Assembly: GCF_028623165.1 (NCBI RefSeq)
Contig: NZ_CP117768.1
Location: 5,708,001-5,772,000, forward strand
DNA: 64,000 nt
Source of the DNA: Nostoc sp. UHCC 0926
GTDB taxonomy: Bacteria; Cyanobacteriota; Cyanobacteriia; Cyanobacteriales; Nostocaceae
Direction: 5' to 3'
The notes under the pieces were generated by a model. That model was not told the origin of the DNA and did no database searches. It saw nothing but the letters and a program-made list of their open reading frames with translations. Below are positions 62,907 through 64,000 of this stretch, one piece after another; position 1 is the first letter of the stretch, and every line of letters begins with the position of its first letter. Position numbers and translations under genes: made by a program.

Positions 62907-63185
62907 ATGAATGCTAGACTTATCGCTTTCTCTGGCTTTGTGACAGCATTTGTGGGTGCAGGAATTGGTTTTATTGCTGCTGATTTATTTCCTTGCCCCT
63001 ACACAAGTCAAATGTATAAAGACTTGGATCAAAAATATGCCATTGTCGGTGCAGTTGCTGGTTTGGTGATTGGTTCGAGTCAGGAAATGATTCGAGAACT
63101 CAAGCAAGAGCGGGATGCGGAAGAAGACTTGCTGCGGGATTTTAACAAAGCTATTCACTCAAGTACAGATAAAAAAAATTACTGA
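62907..63185 (+). CDS. Small membrane protein with glycine-zipper helices
   Basis: This 92-residue protein has two hydrophobic helices, FSGFVTAFVGAGIGFIAADL and AIVGAVAGLVIGSSQEM, both with small-residue GxxxG patterns. A charged C-terminal tail (RELKQERDAEEDLLRDF) follows. It is likely an inner-membrane hairpin protein with cytoplasmic ends. Family not identified. The start is supported by AGCTTTGGAGAAAAGTAA just upstream (GGAG 8-9 bases away). Confidence 0.7.
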   Translation: MNARLIAFSGFVTAFVGAGIGFIAADLFPCPYTSQMYKDLDQKYAIVGAVAGLVIGSSQEMIRELKQERDAEEDLLRDFNKAIHSSTDKKNY

Positions 63186-63606
63186 TCTGTTAGTGCAAGA
63201 CATAGTTTTTTCAAAAGACTTCCCTACTACAACAACACGCTACTGTGGTGAAAGAAGTTGAAGAGTTGTGCTGCCTAAATTTCCATCCAAAAAGTTGATA
63301 CACAATGGGGCGAGAGTCAAATTAGAAACGCTCTTATTTTCAATACTTAAACTGCTTAGAGTTTAAGCGAACTGTATTGGCTCGAAAGCGGAGTGGCTCA
63401 GACTGCGCTCAGTTTCTAGTCTGGGTTTAAATAAAAGCCTGAAACTCTCTTCACTTCTCTACGAGAGGCTGCGCCAACATGACGCTGCGCGGAAAATTTT
63501 GCTGATTCAACAGGTCGCGCCCAGGATTCCCCAACTTCAGCTTCAGCTTGTTGGAGACGGCAGTTGCTCCACTACGCACTGAAAACCTGAAACCTAGATC
63601 CCCTCT
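63186..63606. other. Repeat-bearing intergenic region
   Basis: Repeats such as CTCTACGAGAGGCTGCGCC (63457-63475) fill much of the stretch. The open frame on the minus strand here is repeat-derived and rejected. No gene. Confidence 0.5.
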
Positions 63607-63863
63607 TAACCAAATTGGAAAGACCCTTTTTGGACAAACCCAGCCGATCCACACATTTCAACTGCTGCTAAGACATTAATCAAAGGTTCAACGCGCCCAT
63701 TTTATATTGTCCAAAACCCAGCCTATATAGCCTAGTTTTGAAAGATAATGTCTGGGGTAAGGCTCTGAATCGAATTGTTGTAGAGCAAATTTCCCCAGAG
63801 CAAGGAGCCGATCAGGCGATCGCTCGTGACCAAGTAGAAGTCTGTTGTAAAAGTACTGGTTGA
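63607..63863 (+). pseudogene. Relic of an ABC transporter substrate-binding protein
   Basis: The frame reads PNWKDPFWTNPADPHISTAA, then KTLIKGSTRPFYIVQNPAYI and TAG. A shift near 63731 leads to LKDNVWGKALNRIVVEQISP, then EQGADQAIARDQVEVCCKSTG and TGA at 63861-63863. NPADPHISTAA and SPEQGADQAI are C-terminal features of carbohydrate ABC solute-binding proteins. The 5' part is missing, and a frameshift and altered end show decay. Confidence 0.7.
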
Positions 63864-63910
63864 TCAAATTTATATTGAATATTCATAAGTAAAAGTGCTG
63901 TGTTCTATGT

Positions 63911-64000
63911 TCTAAACCTGAGTTTCCAAGTTATAATCTCGACATTTCGAGTTCTGAGGTTGAGGTTTTGAGTTCAAAGGTCGAAGTTCCGAGCAAAAAG
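63911..64000. repeat. Degenerate 21-bp tandem repeat running off the window
   Basis: From about 63920 the DNA has a 21-bp period with GAGTT and AGGTT blocks; examples are GACATTTCGAGTTCTGAGGT(T) and GAGGTTTTGAGTTCAAAGGT(C). It is unrelated in sequence to the other 21-bp arrays and continues past the window end. Confidence 0.6.

Noticed and set aside
63451-63654. 67-residue minus-strand gene
   Set aside because: It covers repeat DNA and runs antisense through the start of the substrate-binding-protein relic.

Overview
The window reads as chromosomal DNA of a filamentous, probably heterocystous cyanobacterium of the Nostoc/Anabaena group. The octamer GCGATCGC (HIP1) recurs throughout. The genes include a cyanobacterial sucrose synthase, homogentisate phytyltransferase, a Mo-dependent-nitrogenase-domain protein, DXCF-type cyanobacteriochrome GAF domains, GUN4 and DUF29 proteins and a CbiG-CobJ fusion. 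Intergenic DNA is unusually rich in small interspersed palindromic repeats, short tandem repeats and gene relics, as is typical of large Nostoc genomes. There is no rRNA and no CRISPR array; one tRNA (His, GTG) is present.

Layout. 0.5-2.3 kb: TerB/nitrogenase-domain protein and obgE. 2.6-5.3 kb: multi-PAS histidine kinase with repeat DNA inserted in its ATPase domain. 5.8-8.0 kb: two tandem von Willebrand A proteins, a Slr1339-like protein and an HxlR regulator. 8.2-13.8 kb: a cNMP-domain relic, a globin/pentapeptide-repeat fusion, a phosphatase/membrane/EF-hand fusion and a ferritin-like protein. 14-17.5 kb: nuclease, ABC permease, purN and a PEP-mutase-family lyase. 17.7-20.2 kb: membrane protein with four GAF domains, three carrying both cysteines of DXCF cyanobacteriochromes. 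21-24 kb: CPBP protease, DUF3326 protein, [2Fe-2S] ferredoxin. 24-36 kb: accessory, defence-like region (TIR-GUN4 operon, S23 four-helix protein bracketed by inverted repeats, DUF4351 nuclease-like protein, single-chain GmrSD-like protein, broken DUF559 gene, YgiT/XRE pair) interrupted by acnB. 36-46 kb: coaE, CobA-HemD fusion, two TPR proteins, homogentisate phytyltransferase, cobA and a sirohydrochlorin chelatase. 46-53 kb: tRNA-His, susA, small exported proteins, cbiG-cobJ. 53-64 kb: repeats, a GC-richer ArsR/SRPBCC pair with a perfect palindromic operator, an acyl-CoA synthetase, a BMP-type binding protein, an intact solo tnpB element and several pseudogenes.

How the genes connect. Four loci serve tetrapyrrole synthesis: uroporphyrinogen III synthase and methylase, SUMT, chelatase and CbiG-CobJ. 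The TIR-GUN4 protein, whose GUN4 domain belongs to a porphyrin-binding family, and the cyanobacteriochrome also relate to tetrapyrroles. The 24-36 kb stretch looks like a modest defence/accessory island.

The candidates most worth follow-up are the output-less triple-DXCF photoreceptor, the TIR-GUN4 operon with its unknown 163-residue partner, the globin-membrane-pentapeptide fusion, the phosphatase-membrane-EF-hand fusion, the S23 cassette with inverted-repeat ends, and three separate tandem arrays that all have a 21-bp period. All functional statements are inferred from reading the sequence; no database search was run.
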